Source: Chara braunii
Taxonomy: Eukaryota > Streptophyta > Charophyceae > Charales > Characeae
Direction of reading: 5' to 3'
Assembly: GCA_003427395.1 (NCBI GenBank)
Contig: BFEA01000237.1
Coordinates: 48,371-103,676, forward strand
Length of the DNA stretch: 55,306 bases
Positions 1 to 9,889 of the stretch are shown here, piece after piece. Both the position numbers and the translations under genes were made by a program. How positions within the stretch are numbered: the first letter of the stretch is position 1; every line of letters begins with the position of its first letter. The notes under the pieces are model-generated. The model was not told the origin of the DNA, made no database searches, and saw only the letters and a list, made by a program, of their open reading frames with translations.

Positions 1-429
1 AAAAAAAAAAAAAAAAAAACAGAGGCGCTAACTGGCGCAATCCTAAGTGGTTGGACTTCGGTTTTTTTTTTGTTTTTTTTTAGTGGTTTTCATTTTAGAC
101 TGGTATGCACATTAAATCTCAGGTCGGCAGTAGGCTGGAATGAAAGACTTTGGCAACGTGTCTCATCAAGTTAAAACTAAAGCAGCCGACTACCTTGTCG
201 TCTGCATCTATATTATTGTCGTTAACCAACTTCTTGTTGGAGATTGTGTGATTGTCTTGTGATATTCGACCTAATGCGGTCGGATTGTTTTTGATCTTGT
301 GTTGTTGAATGTATCAAATAATGATTTGGATGCTCCCAGTTGTTACTTCGGATTGAATGTGCGTCCTATCGACCACGATCGACTCCTTCTGATATAACTA
401 TGTATGGTTGTTGCAACTTTTTTTGATTG
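1..429. other. Non-coding lead-in, AT-rich
   Basis: Starts with a 19-base A run and T-rich sequence. I see no gene. It may be the upstream part of the LTR-2 copy whose recognisable section begins near 430. Confidence 0.5.
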
Positions 430-936
430 TGTGTTAAAGGGACTAGGATCGAGTTGTGGGTTTCACGCTTGGTTGAGACCGTCCTAGTCGACCGGTGTTG
501 CTCCACACCTAGGAGATCAGCGCCTTACGAACGGATAACGTTCGGGTTCGCTTGGCGTTGGCTAAGCGTATCTATACTACAGCGAACGAGCAAACGCCCT
601 CGGTTGACCCACCTCTGCAATGCATCTAAAAACTTTCGCACGAGGGTCACTTGCTCGGTATGGATACGCCCTTAAGGGTGGTGACAGCCTCTTAGGTAGG
701 GAAAGCTTATGCCCTACGGGAACCTATCCTGTCGTAGGGGACTGCGGAATGTACAGCTGGTGCACCCGGCTAGAGCGGCGAAGGGACGACGCGACCACGA
801 CCGTCTCGACGGCTCAAGGGATCAGTTAGGCATCGTTCCTAAGTTGTTTCTCGTTTTGTTTTATTAAACTTCTGAGTGACAAGGCCGGGAGGGCTCTCGC
901 CTTTGCGAAAAAAGGCGGGAGCCGATGCGCTCGACA
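430..936 (+). repeat. LTR-2 copy a, 3' part of a long terminal repeat
   Basis: This stretch shares ordered motifs with copies near 1609-2040 (minus), 31369-31760 (minus), 36780-37148, 38750-39005 and 43380-43783 (plus). The shared motifs are GTCCTAGTCGACCG, then AAACGCCC..CGGTTGACC, then GATACGCCC..GGTGACA, then CCTGTCGTAGGG, ending in GCTCGACA. It ends at CGACA (932-936), two bases before a tRNA-Asp-type primer-binding site, which identifies it as an LTR end. Short ORFs inside it are not conserved between copies. Confidence 0.7.
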
Positions 937-938
937 GG

Positions 939-956
939 TGGCGCCATTGCTGGGGA
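939..956 (+). promoter_or_regulatory. Primer-binding site, tRNA-Asp type
   Basis: TGGCGCCATTGCTGGGGA differs at two positions from the complement of a plant tRNA-Asp 3' end plus CCA (TGGCGCCGTTGCCGGGGA). It lies two bases after the LTR end at 936. In LTR retrotransposons this site primes minus-strand DNA synthesis. Confidence 0.7.
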
Positions 957-1608
957 TGACGGCAAACTACCGTTGTCCCTAGCGGAACGACACTCGGGTA
1001 TTTTATTTTGTAGTGGATAAGTTGATTGTATTCTGATTATTTTATCTTTATCGTTTGATTTTATTTTAATTTATTATCTTATCTCGATAAAATTATTTAT
1101 GGATTTTATTTTGAAGTTTATTTTGGTTATTTTTGAACGTTCCAGTTGGGTTTAGATTCATAATACCTTGCTATTAATTGTGTTATATTTTGTTATTGTT
1201 TTGGTGTCCGAGTTGTTATGTTGAGAGTTGTCGTTTTCATAAGCCATATTTTAATTGTATTATTTATCATGAACCTTGAGGTATTATTTTAGTAAGTTGT
1301 TATTGTTATTGATTCAAACTATTTTTAAGTGTTTTCAACCAAACGTTGACTTCCTTTTGATATTGTTTTGTAAATTTATTTAGTTATGCATCAGGTATTG
1401 GAATGAAGTATATTACGATCGATCAGTTTACTCGGACTTCTATTCATTTTGAGATTATTCGTTTTAGTGATGCATTTCTATGATTGAAGACATCTGAACT
1501 ATTGTTGAAGAATATTTAGCTTGGATCAATATGAAGTCTCATGTGAAAGCATTTGTTGTAAGCTGTGTTTTTGTGCTTGAATATTTTTGAAGTGACTTTT
1601 GAAGGCGT
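957..1608. other. AT-rich internal or leader DNA, no gene seen
   Basis: This T-rich stretch lies between the plus-strand LTR end at 936 and the minus-strand LTR end at 1609. It should be the 5' leader of the plus element. I find no gag-like reading frame. Confidence 0.5.
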
Positions 1609-3779
1609 TGTCGAGCGCATCGGTCCGGCACCGCACAAGGCAGCGCGGGACCCTCCCGGCCTCGTCACATAGGAGTTGGTTTGAATTCTCATCGCGAATG
1701 TACATAGAGCTTGCGCAAGTCGCTCCGAGTGTGCCAGCCATACCTCTCGCGAGCCCCTACGACAGGACAGGGCCTACGGGAGGCACGACTTACCTTCACC
1801 TTACAGGATTTGTCACCTCCTTTCGGTGGGCGTATCCCCGCCGAGCTACCAGTCCACAGTACGAAAGCTGATCAATTGCAATCGCAGAGGTGGACCAGCC
1901 GAGGGCGTTTCTCGTTCGCTGTAGCATAGGGGGTACGCGCGGTATTACGCCTCTATCGGACCCGTACGAGAACCGACATCTTGGGGGGCTGAAGTCCCAA
2001 AGCGTGGTTCGTCGGTCGACTAGGACATATCCCACTCACCACGCGCACACTACTCTAACATATACAAAAAAAGAATACAAACGTATACCTACACATATAC
2101 AAATGACACTAGACGAACAACGCGACAACACTCCTAGTTCCTTCAGTAGCCGTCCCATAACTCTCCGGCGTGGAAATCGGATAGGCGTTGCGCAGGAGAT
2201 TTGGCATAAAACCGCGCGGACGCAGGGTCTACTCATATCGACTCGCAATGCAACCGTACGCAAGCGGTCGCAGTGATGGTGTACTGTGCAGTACCCATAC
2301 TCATGCGGTCCTTGTTAATCTCGAGGGTCGCATTCGACACTCAAGTGTCGGTTGACACGCGCCTTGAGGGTTAATCTCTCGACGCTGGACAACCGCCAAG
2401 TGCGGTTGAAAACCACACCCTCTTCTGGTTCATACCTGTGGTGGCAATCGTCTCTTATCGCCCTGGAGACCAGCTCTATCATCTAGGGTCTAGAAAGAAG
2501 TCAAGGGGTTTAACTTTGACGGTTGCCACAAACTACAACGTCCAACTATAATAACTCTAAAAAGCAAAACTAGGTCGAAGGCATCCCTATCCCAAAATCA
2601 CTACCTTGGGTAACTTTTTCGTTTGGCACTAGTAGCGTATACTGATTCTGAAACACTCATGCATAAGTACAAATCCCTTGATCTCATAACTCCAGACGCT
2701 AGGACGGTGAAACGTCGCGCGCAAGACTTTGATATAAAGTTGCGTGTCTGCAAACCTTTCCCACATCAACGCGCAAAACGTCGTGAACGGTTGAAGGACA
2801 TGCCGTTCAACCCTCGTGATATTTTTGCCCTCAGGGTTGGGTGTCTCGACGGGCAAGGCAGATAGGCTCTGCGCGAGGGAAGGTTCCTTCCCTGCAGAGT
2901 CTAGGGCCTGGGATGTCCTGGACAAGGATCTCGAATCCAGGCCCAGGCCTAACGTCCGACTAAGAAATCCTCAAGGAGCATACAACGATACAAAAGGAGG
3001 TTTTCTTTCCTCTCTCGGCCCGAACCCCGATTTTTACCTTTAAACGAGGTCTGCCTAGGCCACGCGAACACTCAATATAAATACACACATATATATAGGG
3101 AGCAGGTATGTGACGATCACTCCTTACATTCACAGTGGGACTCCTCACAACCATATGTATATGCGTGATCGCAGGCAGTCAAATCCAAAATCCGTATCAC
3201 AGAACATACCTGCAATCATATCAAAGAGTCAAACAAGAGTCCATGCACTGCACAGAGTCAACCTCAACCACTCTCTATACTCACACCCCTCGCTTTAGCC
3301 ATGCAAGCCCCAACCTCCTGTCCAACCAACCATAATTAAATACTCAACACTTTTGTTAAATGATCATTCAATAAAAGTCCGGGTGAAACCTTAACAAACA
3401 ATAAAATCACCAGGGCTAAAGCCTTTTAGATTGAGTATTGAGGGTGAATTGAAATTGAGTCGTAAACCGACGAATCAACAACCGACCTGTTATCAGTGAT
3501 AACAGAAGATGATCCTCAAGGGATCAAGCCGAGTCTAGTCCAAGTCCCGAGTCAGATTGACCAAGCTGGCCTGTAACACAAGACAGGTCAACGCCCAAGA
3601 CTAACCCTATAAGTCCTATGGGGAATAGTCCCCATATCGTGGTCTCGCCCGGGGCATTCTATTTAAGTAAGCCTAAGTCTACCTCTAACCAAATGTCAGA
3701 GAAAAGTTAGATCTTTGACAGAACCTCCTCTATACAGAGTGGATTGTCAAAATATAATCTAACTCCTTTAACTAAGAGA

Positions 3780-4080
3780 ATATCGGCAGCGCTTGCTGTA
3801 GGAAAACTGTCTTTTCAGAATTTATATAAGTCTAAATATGAAAAACAAAAATAGTTTTCGACTTCCTAAAGCCAAATTTTTTTTCCAACTCCCTGAATTA
3901 GCAGAAATTTTGGCAGCACTCCATTTAGGAAAGGAGACTTCCCAGATTTTTACTAGCTATGTATGAAAGTCAAACAAGTTTGAACTTTAGAAAAACAAAA
4001 TTTGACTAACTTCTTGGATTTGCAAAAATTTCGGCAGCGCTTCCCGTAGGAAAAGTGGCTTACCAAGATTTATATAGGCC
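3780..4080 (-). repeat. Three-unit internal tandem repeat of LTR-2
   Basis: Three units about 120 bp apart each carry a (T/C)GGCAGC(G/A)CT..TAGGAAA core, near 3785, 3910 and 4030. Copy f has the same triplicate in the opposite orientation near 41960, 42090 and 42180 (AGTGCTGCC or GATGCTGCC). This shows that the feature belongs to the LTR family. Confidence 0.6.
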
Positions 4081-4369
4081 CAAGGACAACAAATGATCTC
4101 AGAAAATGCAAAAATGGATTTAAGTAAAAAAATTATCACAGAAAATGCAGAAACTGAAACTAATTCCTATGACTCTAGCACATCGCGAGCTTCTACAGCA
4201 ACTACCTGTCAAACTGAAACTCAGACTAAGTGGTGATCTTATTCAACCACATGCAAGCCAAACCACAAGGGTAAGTACTCTTACCAACCCAATTTACCTT
4301 TAGCAAACAATAGTTCATAGTCTCTCTATGATTTAACCCCTTATACCCTGCTTATATAGGGCATTGGAA

Positions 4370-4703
4370 TTGGTCATTCATTTTAGAAACAATGCCAACT
4401 CTTTGCTTTAGCTATATACGAACAGGTTGCACAACTACTTTTCTCTTCATTGGGCATATGACTAAGTCATTCGTCTTAGAAACAATGTTTACTCGCCCTG
4501 AACTGTTTAAATAGCCAAGTTATATATACTTCTTTGAACCTTAATCTTCGAAAGGGAGCGTAGGGCTGAGCCATTCGTCTTAGAAACAATGCTCAGCCTG
4601 CCTAAGTGGTACCAATAGTTATACTCTTAGTTATACTCTCTTCTCTTGTGATACGACTATAGTCAGACCATTTGTCTCAGAAACAATGTCTGGCTAGCCT
4701 TGT

Positions 4704-4788
<85 letters not shown>

Positions 4789-5246
4789 CATAGAGAATCT
4801 TATTTCTTTGTTCTCATTATAGTCCTGTGACCCTCAGACTTAGACCATTCGTCTTAGAAACAATGTCTAGTCCTTTGGTCGGAATCTCCCTCAGAATGAA
4901 ACAACCAAGAGAGTTGAGTCATTTGTCTTAGAAACAATGCTCAACCCCCATTTTTTCAACACAAAAAGGCAGAGTACTCTGGTTAAGGACCCAAAGACTG
5001 TTCAGGAACCACCCAAAATAAATAGCAACCAGACCACTCGTCTTAGAAATAATGTGTGGTTCTCAAAACTCAAGCAATCAATAACCCTCAAAATAAATAG
5101 CCAGGTCATTCATCTTAGAAAGAATATCTGGCACAATTAAATAAACATAGCGACCAAGCCATTCGTCTTAGAAACAATGTTTGGCCCTTCAGAAAACAGA
5201 ATAAAACACAGCAGTCAGACTATTCATCTTAGAAACAATGCCTGAC
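4370..5246. repeat. Stem-loop array 1: ten hairpins with one loop and changing arms
   Basis: Ten units share a core close to CATTCGTCTTAGAAACAATG, where CATT pairs with AATG. Outside the core each unit has its own complementary arms: TTGG/CCAA (4370), TAAG/TTTA (4463), GGCTGAG/CTCAGCC (4564), AGTCAGA/TCTGGCT (4661), GACTTAGA/TCTAGTC (4837), GTTGAG/CTCAAC (4913), AACCA/TGGTT (5027), GCCAG/CTGGC (5100), GACCAAG/TTTGGCC with one A-C mismatch (5152) and GTCAG/CTGAC (5214). Most have one unpaired base between the 5' arm and CATT. Spacing is about 50-115 bp, apart from one gap holding a (TA)n tract. Spacers look unrelated. Confidence 0.8.
4708..4782. repeat. (TA)n microsatellite
   Basis: About 75 uninterrupted bases of alternating A and T, inserted in the spacer between hairpin units 4 and 5 of array 1. 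Confidence 0.97.
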
Positions 5247-5640
5247 CCCATAAGACTCATTCAGACACAAGCAAAATTGTCTTTCTCCCAACCTTCCCCC
5301 TGATGCAACCCCTTTTCACAATCTGCTTTTCAAACAAACAACAAAAGTTGAAACTGAAAATTTGCACATGCATTATTTAACTTAGTCTGGGTTATGTCCT
5401 GAAGGTCAACCTAAAGTCAAAGTAGGGGTGCACTTCAATACACTCAGTCAGATATATAGAAAGATGTATAGGTAGGGGTTATAACTGGGTTTATAAGGGG
5501 AAACAATGGTTACCTCTGAGTTCCCTGCCTCCAGAACTCCTTCTGAGTTCCGGAAGAGCTCCCGCAATCGGTGGGCTGACTCCACATAGAGTCTTGATGC
5601 GGACCTACGGGTTGCAATCCCGCCTGCCACCTTCCTCTCA

Positions 5641-7752
5641 GAACCAACGGACTAGACTTAGAGTAAGGAGGGCAGAGGAAGAAAGTTTGAGTCTCTCAGA
5701 TCCAAGCGGGGTGCACTCAGACTCGCAGGAGAGTGCCTTGTAATCTTCGTGCGTCTGAGGGCCCCGCAATGATGGTCAGAGTCGACAACAGCATGGTCAA
5801 CTAAAGCCAGATCATCAGCCATTGACTCCCTGACAACCTTCCCTTCCAACTCGTAATGATACTCCTCTCGCCGAGTGCAATCTCCTCCTCAAGCCACAAC
5901 AATGGCCTCCCCTTCGGCCCTTCAAGTTGCAGGAGCGACCCCCCCTCCAAGATGCAACTCTTTCACCTCCCCCTTGCGTGCACAGGCTGATAAGGTGGGC
6001 AACACTAACCCATCAGCGGGAATTGTCTAAAGCAGAGGTACGAATCAGTCCGGAACGTGACAATAATGGTCTGCCAATCATCCACAACAGTCATGCATCA
6101 TGGCCTGTGTCTAACTCGGACCTGGCTATAGCAGTCTTTGTGCGGACGGCGGGAAAACCGAAAGACTGGTGGAGTTTAAAAATTGAACAGGCAGTCCGCT
6201 CGACAGTGAGACCCCGGCAATATACTGAGTAGCCAGGACAGCATTTGCTCAGAAACAATAAGGTGCGCCTAGCAGAAGGCCTGACTATTGGTACGTGTGG
6301 CTCGCTACTACAAAGCCCAGAGACGGGGCAATGAGCAGGCTCGTATCCAACAGCAGTCTCGATTCTCCCCACTCCTTCAGTCAAGGTGAGGGGAGCTAGA
6401 CCAAGCGAAAGCTTGAATCACGACGAGCCGCAGCACTGACGACGGCCACCTTAATCTGCAGATCCACTGCTCATCTTCGGTGGCATCTCTCATGCCTTCG
6501 ACAAACAGGTAAGCTCGCCCTTCCCTCTCTCTCTTTGAGCCTCTCCGTTCAACCCCCAATCTACTACTTGCCTTCATGACCATTGATACGTCCCATCCAG
6601 GTAAGTATTCACTCGCAACTCCCTTGCTACTTTGTTCCTCCCTGCTCCATACGTACACCAATGCACATGCCTACTCTCAGACCTTCGTCTACCCGACTCG
6701 CCCGTTACCCATGAGGAGATTGGATCCTTTCCTAAAGCATAACCAAATGCAGCTGATCGTACCATGGCCCCGTCTCCCGTACCTATCAGGAGTGCAAATC
6801 AAGAATGAACCTTCCTCTAGAATACGGGAAGGTATATCGACAGAAGCACACAACAACACTCCACAACTCGACTTTTGTCCCCCCCCCGCACCACCAGCTC
6901 GGCCTCATACACAAAGGCTAGCAGGACTACTTCCATCAATAGGATGATCAGAGCGTCGGGTAACGGTAGGTCTCCAACCTTGCGGCTGGCCTCTCGCTGT
7001 TCGCTTTGAGGGGGTGTGCGAAAACCGAATGAACCTGTCCGAGAAAGCGGCTAGATTTATTCCTTATTTAAGCAAAAACTAACTACTCCCCCAGGCGCGG
7101 CTTATACTTATTATGGCACAAAACCTACAACCCTTTCCCCAATTTTAACTTCACTAACTAATTCGCAATGCCTCAAAACCATATTCTAACCCCTTCATTC
7201 ATTCGACTTTATAAAGATTTGAATGAAGACTCGATTCTCTCTCTCTTCTTCACTTCCCGCCATCTCTCACGCGACTTAATTTCTTACTAACTCCTATTTC
7301 ACTAATCTAACACTAATTATGACCTCAGATTCGGGATCGCCCATCTAAAAAACCCCGGAATCCCATCTTAGTTCGTCGAAAACGGTTGGGAAATGGCTGA
7401 GTAACTAAAACTTTCGCTCTTTTCCGTTCGACGTAGCTTCCCCCGCCATCCTCCCGGCAAACCTTTCTCCACTATCCCTTCATCTACTAATTTACAGCTG
7501 AAACTAACCTTATCCTTGTACTCGCCCTATGCTAAAACCCCAATCCACTATCTTCCCTCGCTCATTTTCATCAAGGAATGGGCGAGGTAAGTACTTTCGA
7601 CATCTGCCATAGCCACTCCCCATCGTCTCTACCTTCGAATGCACCCTGATGCGCTCCCCGTCCAAATTCATCCCCACCCCTTTCTCTTTGTTGCTCTGCT
7701 GCCTCTTTGCCTGGTGCTGCTAGCGGAGCGCCCGATGTCTCAGCCCCTCCGT
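5641..7752. other. Flank of element 1, no convincing gene
   Basis: This unique-looking sequence ends where the 3' LTR of element 1 begins. Several splice-donor-like sites occur on the plus strand (GTAAG near 6510 and 6600, GTAAGT near 7587), and ATG with a good context is at 5902. All frames soon reach stops and I could not build a phase-consistent exon chain. The rest of 6960-7630 holds nothing I can name. Confidence 0.4.
5927..6232 (+). CDS. Hypothetical 101-residue reading frame
   Basis: I do not recognise this frame. It has a proline-rich start and a more protein-like second half (residues about 45-100) containing KPKDWWSLKIEQAV. The same frame continues past the stop at 6230 with LRNNKVRLAEGLTIG-like sequence before further stops. 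A different frame opens at ATG 5902 with a good context but closes after about 40 residues. It could be a decayed retroelement gag fragment or chance. No domain, signal peptide or membrane segment is evident. Confidence 0.2.
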   Translation: MQERPPLQDATLSPPPCVHRLIRWATLTHQRELSKAEVRISPERDNNGLPIIHNSHASWPVSNSDLAIAVFVRTAGKPKDWWSLKIEQAVRSTVRPRQYTE

Positions 7753-8459
7753 TGTCGCACTTTTTTCAGTCGGGTCACTTCAGGCGACCGAAAAGCCAAC
7801 AGGCTGTCACGCAGGATTTTGGATGCTCTTGCAATAAACAAAATCAATTAAATAATGCAAATCCTTTCCTGTTGTGTGCGTCCGGCTTCGAGCGAGACCC
7901 TTCAATTGCGGTTTTCGCCGGTTCCCGGCCTTAGGAATCTTTTATTTTGATTCGGAACAGCAGAGAATCATGCAAAAGATAATCATAAAATTGTGGAGTA
8001 TGTTATGCATGCATCAATTTCGAAAATCTGACTTTGAGAACTGCGACGGAATCATTGAAGAATACAATCAACAAGCAAAGTTATGCAAAGAAACTGGCTG
8101 ACTGACTCGAACAATGACAAACGAAGTCAGATAAGGGAAGAATGAGAACTCATAATAGTCTCAGAAAGTACATATGGAAGAGAGCATGGCCAGCACAAAT
8201 CTCGAGTCCTCACTCATCCCTGTGAATCTCACACTAGGTCTCTCATTTGGATGCTTGTCGTTTGGGCTTTTTGCCATGTCTCCGTACTCTCTGAGGTTGT
8301 GGCCTCTGTGTGTAGAGTCGCCTAAAGCCTGCAAGCTCTGAACATTTTCATCCAAGGTACATGACCCGAAAGTCAATCATGGAGCAAAACTCTTCCCACA
8401 ATGTAGGTAGATAGGGTCTGGAGAAGATTCCCCGTCTAAGATGGTCGAACTCTTAGGGC

Positions 8460-8983
8460 TCTGTCAAAGCCTGATAGTCAATCTGCGCTGGCGATATATA
8501 CCTCTTTGCCAAATCTATCAAGTCGCCCCGGCAAGAACCATCAGTAAGAGTAAAAGGTACTAGAGNATCTGCGCTGGCGATATATACCTCTTTGCCAAAT
8601 CTATCAAGTCGCCCCGGCAAGAACCATCAGTAAGAGTAAAAGGTACTAGAGGTCTGGGATAATCAGAGAAGAGCTTTGGTCCGAAGCTGCGGATCAACTT
8701 GGTACCGCTCTTGTCGAGTTTTTTCTCCCTCTTCCAGGTACCTGGCTGCTGCAGTCCAGACTGAGTCAAAGTGCTCATGAGACTCCTTGCCTTTTTTCAA
8801 GTACGGCCTCAAGTCATGGACGACACCTCCAGCGAACTTAGTGTGAACCACATAGATGGATAGGTCTTTCTGCCTGAAGCAAAGCGCATTGACATACCGA
8901 TGTTGAAACGAGTCCTTGGAAGCAACTTTGTTGAGGCTGGCAAGGACAGCCTCTGGGACTGAGAATGGTTGCACTGTACTCAT
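8460..8983 (-). pseudogene. Repeated-domain protein fragment inside LTR, unit A
   Basis: Translated on the minus strand from ATG at 8981-8983, the frame reads MSTVQPFSVPEAVLASLNK, then LSIYVVHTKFAGGVVHDLRP, then HEHFDSVWTAAARYLEE. It shifts frame near 8735 and continues as VPFTLTDGSCRGDLIDLAK in another frame, with a stop inside the ALTEP..EFDH stretch. The pattern (VxDhRPY, FxxxW, EKxL, then PFxxxD..W/G and LA) resembles three segments just inside the element at about 25000-23625. I do not recognise the family and assign no function. It is broken by a frameshift and stops. Confidence 0.55.
8481..8651. other. Exact 85-bp repeat either side of an n: probable assembly join
   Basis: Bases 8481-8565 recur exactly at 8567-8651, separated only by n at 8566. 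Neighbouring repeats here have diverged, so a perfect copy abutting an ambiguous base looks like a scaffold join. Confidence 0.75.
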
Positions 8984-9012
8984 GTGAAGAAATGTGCGTC
9001 GAGACTAAAAGT

Positions 9013-9680
9013 CTATTGATAGAGACTCAATCTGATTAGTACTGACCGAATGCAAATTATGTGTTGATTGAACGCTAATTGAATGTTGATTGGATGTTGA
9101 TAGAATGTTGATTGAATGCTAATTGAATGCTGATTGGATGCTGAGTGAATGTTGATTGCATGCTGATTGGATGTTGTGAATGCTGATTGATAATTGCCTG
9201 AAAGTCTGGAGAAGATTCCCCGTCTGGGATAGTCGAACTCTGAGGGCTCTGTCAAAGCCTGATAGTCAATCTGCGCTGGCGATATAAACCTCTTTGCCAA
9301 ATCTATCGAGTCGCCCCAGCAAGAACCATCAGTCAGAGTAAAAGGTACTGGAGGCCTGAGATACTCAGAGAAGAGCTTTGGTCCGAACCTGCCTATCAAC
9401 TTGATACCGCTCTCGTCGAGTTTTTTCTCCCTCTCTTCCAGGTACCTGGCTGCTGCAGTCCAGACTGAGTCAAAGTGCTCATGAGACTCCTTGCCTTTCT
9501 TCGAGTACGGCCTCAAGTCATGGACAACACCTCTAGCGAACTCAGTGTGAACCACATAGATGGATAAGTCTTTCTACCTAAAGCAAAGCGCACTGACATA
9601 CCGATGGTGAAACTAGTCCTTGGAAGCAACTTTGTTGAGGCTGGCAGGGACAGCCTCTGAGACTGAGAATGGTTGCATTA
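9013..9680 (-). pseudogene. Repeated-domain protein fragment inside LTR, unit B
   Basis: This is the second copy of the frame at 8460-8983. The amino-terminal part (9680-9560) has in-frame stops, for example after KVASKD. The rest is open for about 180 residues from a Met at 9553-9555 and includes VVHDLRPYSKKGKESHEHFD and VPFTLTDGSCWGDSIDLAKR. It then runs into the 11-bp minisatellite, which adds an N/Q/H/S/I-rich tail that is not ancestral coding sequence. Unit B keeps open the middle section that unit A has frameshifted. Confidence 0.55.
9060..9185. repeat. 11-bp minisatellite TG(C/T)TGATTG(A/G)A, unit A
   Basis: Tandem 11-bp units with scattered substitutions. Eleven is not a multiple of three, so each frame yields a different low-complexity peptide. 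Confidence 0.85.
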
Positions 9681-9763
9681 TACTCATGTGAAGAAATGTA
9701 CGCCGAGATTAAATAGTCTATTGATAGAGACTCAATCGAACTAGTACTAACCGAATGCAGATA

Positions 9764-9875
9764 ATGTGTTGATTGAATGCTGATTGAATGCTGATTGAAT
9801 GTTGATTGAATGTTGATTGGATGTTGATTGAATGCTGATTGCATGCTGATTGGATGTTGATTGAATGCTGATTGA
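9764..9875. repeat. 11-bp minisatellite, unit B
   Basis: The same TG(C/T)TGATTG(A/G)A units as at 9060, in the second duplication unit, nine or more copies. Confidence 0.85.
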
Positions 9876-9889
9876 TAATTGTCTGAAAG

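Larger units (their letters stand above)
1609..5640 (-). repeat. LTR-2 copy b, minus strand, long
   Basis: The inner end starts at 1609 with TGTCGAGCGCATCGG, the reverse complement of the GCTCGACA end of copy a. The conserved 400-bp block runs to about 2040. A CGACACTTGAGTGTCG-related palindromic segment near 2330 matches 43120 in copy f. GTCAACCTCAACCACTCTC (about 3257) matches 42618-42636 in reverse, and a CTGTTATC..GATAACAG hairpin lies near 3490. A GAGCTCCCGCAATCG motif near 5550 recurs at 34350 (opposite strand) and 39340. The outer limit is approximate. Reading frames inside are short and not shared with the other copies. Confidence 0.6.
8416..9888 (-). repeat. 0.7-kb tandem duplication inside the 3' LTR
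   Basis: Unit A (8416-9203) and unit B (9204 to about 9888) both start GTCTGGAGAAGATTCCCCGT and end in a TTGATAATT(G)CTGAAA-like stretch. Both contain the repeated-domain reading frame followed by an 11-bp minisatellite. Unit A is longer because of an 85-bp exact repeat at an n (8566). The equivalent part of the right LTR falls in the N gap. Confidence 0.8.

Noticed and set aside
4370-5246. CRISPR array, because of a conserved 20-base core at intervals
   Set aside because: Eukaryotic context, spacing from about 50 to 115 bases, AT-rich irregular spacers and unit-specific paired arms do not fit a CRISPR repeat-spacer design.
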